Positions 5,120 through 6,566 of a stretch of DNA of 6,566 nucleotides are shown here, in pieces. Both the position numbers and the translations under genes were made by a program. Source of the stretch: DATFML01 sp964571225 (GTDB taxonomy: Bacteria; Pseudomonadota; Gammaproteobacteria; DATFLG01). The notes under the pieces were generated by a model, which worked only from the letters and a program-made list of their open reading frames with translations, searched no databases and was not told the origin of the DNA. The stretch is taken from contig CAZNBB010000170.1 of the NCBI GenBank assembly GCA_964571225.1, positions 1-6,566 on the forward strand. The letters are read 5' to 3'. How positions within the stretch are numbered: the stretch's first letter is position 1; each line of letters starts with the position of its first letter.

Positions 5120-6566
5120 GGGGCCACTTTAACACGGCGCCGGGCGATGCCCATCAGACCAACCACGCCGGAGAGGAACAGCCAGCCGCTCCCGGGCAAG
5201 GGTACCGTCGCCGGGGCGTTGGTGATGTCCAGCTGCAGGCCGGTGTTGCCGTTGATCTCCAGCAGCTGGGCGCTCAGGTTACTGGACAGTCCCATGCCCG
5301 TGAACCCGTAGGTGAGGTTGCTAAAGCCCTTCACGCCACCCAGCGCGCTCAGGAAGTCGAACGTATTGCCGGCGCTGGGCATGAAGCTCCCATCGAGCAT
5401 GAAGTTGATTTTGCTGCCCGCCCCGAACGTCACGTTGCTGGTGGCACCGGTAACGTTCAACTGGTCGAAGCCCGACAGGCTGGCCAGATCGATGTTCAAG
5501 GTGCCGGTGATGTCGATGCTGCCGTCGCTGGTCAGGATGCCCACCGTCCCCGGGGCCATTCCGGGATCAATAATGGCACCGCTGCCGATGGTGACGGGGT
5601 TGGTGACGTTCAGGGTGCCGGTACCCTGCAGCCTGCCGCCGTTGATAGCCATGGACGACTGGGCGAAGCTCCCGTTGACCGTCGTGGTGCCGGCGGACTG
5701 GGTGAAGGCGCCCGTGCCGGTGACCGTGCCGGCCGCGGCGACGGTGACGCTGCCGGCGTTGGTGATCGTACCGGCGTTGGTCACGCTGCCGGCGTCGTTC
5801 AGGGTCGTGCTCGACTGATTGTGCAGGGTACCGGAGTTGGTAAGGCCGGATACCAGTGTCGCGGTACCGGCACCCGAAAATGTCAGAGCGCCTGCATTGG
5901 TGATGTTGCCATTGAATGTGTCGTAGTTACCGCCATTATTGATGGTGCCCCCGTTGCCATCAACGGCAATGGCTCCGGATATGGTTACGTCGGCCGTCGT
6001 CAACAACCCGCCGCCGTCGAATGTGGTGGTCGCATTGCCGAGGCTGATGCCGTTGGAAATGGAGAGGGTCCCTCCGGACACCAGCCAGGGTAAGTTGAGG
6101 GCGTCCGACCCGGTGAGCGTCCAGGTGGAGCTAGCCCTCTTCTGCAAATCGGAGAAGCCCTGGTACTGCGCGCTTGAGCCCACAGCTCCGAGATCGTCGA
6201 CATTGAACGTGCCGTTCCCAGTACCGCCCAGAGCGAAGGCGTCTCCACCGTTTGTTGTGCCGCTGTTGCTCACGACGTTGCCAAGAATCCTGGAGCCGGC
6301 GTTAATGATCAGGGTATTCCCACCGCCGGACAGGTCGATGGCGTCCGCTCGAGTGGTACCAGAAGCATCAAGTCCACCCTGTATGGTTCCCGCGTTGGTG
6401 ATCGTGGAACTGCCGGTGGCAATGATGCCGGTGCCGCCGTTGCCGCCGCTGCCGCCGGTGCCGGTGGTGCCGTTCATGGTGCTGTAGTAACCAGTGTAGA
6501 AACCAGCGCCGCCAGAGCCACCAGAGCCACCAGAGCCACCAGAGCCACCAGAGCCACCAGAGAGTG
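5116..6566 (-). CDS. Large PEP-CTERM surface protein with autotransporter-like beta-helix (N-terminus outside window)
   Basis: The frame runs open to the right edge, so the Met at 6477 is internal and the N-terminus is missing; 482 residues are visible. The sequence is rich in Gly, Ser, Thr and Asn and has no cysteine. From the edge it begins with a (Ser-Gly-Gly) run, then a Tyr-containing stretch (GAGFYTGYYST) and a second Gly-rich stretch. After this comes beta-helix sequence of the kind seen in autotransporter passengers: ITNAGTIQGGL, GTFNVDDLGA, YQGFSDLQKRASSTWTLTGS, and short TNAGT/S repeats. A later part has GTLNVTNPVTIGSGAIIDPG and FDQLNVTGATSN, typical of secreted PEP-CTERM proteins. 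The C-terminus is a PEP-CTERM-type tripartite signal (VPLP, hydrophobic stretch, Arg cluster), so export, processing by an exosortase and surface display are expected. No exosortase gene lies in this window. The function is probably structural or adhesive; the ligand is unknown. Confidence 0.85.
   Translation of the reverse strand, partial: LSGGSGGSGGSGGSGGSGGAGFYTGYYSTMNGTTGTGGSGGNGGTGIIATGSSTITNAGTIQGGLDASGTTRADAIDLSGGGNTLIINAGSRILGNVVSNSGTTNGGDAFALGGTGNGTFNVDDLGAVGSSAQYQGFSDLQKRASSTWTLTGSDALNLPWLVSGGTLSISNGISLGNATTTFDGGGLLTTADVTISGAIAVDGNGGTINNGGNYDTFNGNITNAGALTFSGAGTATLVSGLTNSGTLHNQSSTTLNDAGSVTNAGTITNAGSVTVAAAGTVTGTGAFTQSAGTTTVNGSFAQSSMAINGGRLQGTGTLNVTNPVTIGSGAIIDPGMAPGTVGILTSDGSIDITGTLNIDLASLSGFDQLNVTGATSNVTFGAGSKINFMLDGSFMPSAGNTFDFLSALGGVKGFSNLTYGFTGMGLSSNLSAQLLEINGNTGLQLDITNAPATVPLPGSGWLFLSGVVGLMGIARRRVKVAP
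5119..5205 (-). other. PEP-CTERM-type C-terminal sorting signal
   Basis: The last 29 residues of the surface protein read VPLPGSGWLF, then LSGVVGLMGI, then ARRRVKVAP. This is the VPLP variant of the PEP-CTERM signal: a Pro-containing motif, a single hydrophobic helix and a basic cluster. Exosortases recognise and process such tails. Five residues (VKVAP) follow the Arg cluster, slightly more than the very short tail common in this class. Confidence 0.85.
5753..5806 (-). repeat. Three imperfect 18-base tandem repeats in the beta-helix gene
   Basis: Units start at 5753, 5771 and 5789 on the + strand, each beginning CCGGCGT. The first two share 11 identical leading bases. On the coding strand they encode six-residue steps of the form (T/N)(N/D)AG(T/S)(V/I)T, one short rung of the predicted beta-helix, so the repeat keeps the reading frame. 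Confidence 0.65.
6517..6561 (-). repeat. 9-base tandem repeat encoding a Ser-Gly-Gly run
   Basis: Five perfect copies of GCCACCAGA (+ strand) run from 6517 to 6561, preceded by a shortened GCCAGA copy at 6511-6516. On the coding strand they read as repeated Ser-Gly-Gly, a flexible linker-like segment. The unit is a multiple of three, so copy number change by replication slippage would lengthen or shorten the linker without breaking the frame. The array lies close to the window edge and may not be complete here. Confidence 0.9.

Noticed and set aside
4625..5311. 228-codon open frame on the + strand opposite the sulfotransferase.
   Set aside because: It is antisense to a gene with clear PAPS-binding motifs and has no motif of its own.
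5312..6487. Long Pro/Val-rich open frames on the + strand (5312-5818 and 5939-6487).
   Set aside because: They mirror the repetitive Gly/Ser/Thr/Asn codons of the PEP-CTERM gene on the other strand, giving low-complexity Pro/Val/Leu runs without protein-like features.

Overview
The window looks like chromosomal DNA from a GC-rich proteobacterium, most likely a gammaproteobacterium. Two things suggest this. The System I cytochrome c maturation genes lie in the order ccmF-ccmG-ccmH-ccmI, with ccmH and ccmI as separate genes. There is also a PEP-CTERM surface protein, typical of environmental, exopolysaccharide-producing Gram-negatives. I cannot name a genus from sequence alone.

Positions 1-3517 (+ strand) hold the 3' end of a ccm operon. 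The genes are ccmF (its start lies before the window), ccmG/dsbE, ccmH and ccmI, packed with a 2-base gap, a 4-base overlap (ATGA) and a 1-base overlap (TAATG). Together they finish cytochrome c biogenesis in the periplasm. CcmG and CcmH handle reduction of the apocytochrome CXXCH thiols, CcmI captures the apocytochrome, and CcmF takes heme from holo-CcmE and attaches it. The diagnostic residues I looked for are present: three CcmF histidines in expected positions, CVSC in CcmG, LRCxxCQ in CcmH, and a TPR region plus C-terminal domain in CcmI. This part is ordinary.

Positions 3518-4237 (720 bases) carry no gene I can support. This is the gap between two convergent gene sets. It contains one GC-rich inverted repeat and no clear terminator, tRNA or mobile element.

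Positions 4238-6566 (- strand) hold a two-gene unit read leftward. Upstream is a long, Gly/Ser/Thr/Asn-rich, autotransporter-like beta-helix protein that ends in a PEP-CTERM-type sorting signal; its N-terminus is beyond the right edge. It overlaps by four bases (ATGA) a downstream PAPS-dependent sulfotransferase of about 293 residues. The tight coupling suggests that the sulfotransferase works on the surface protein, on its glycans, or on the exopolysaccharide it sits in. This pair is the most interesting part of the window, although each family is known. I did not find a convincing wholly new system.
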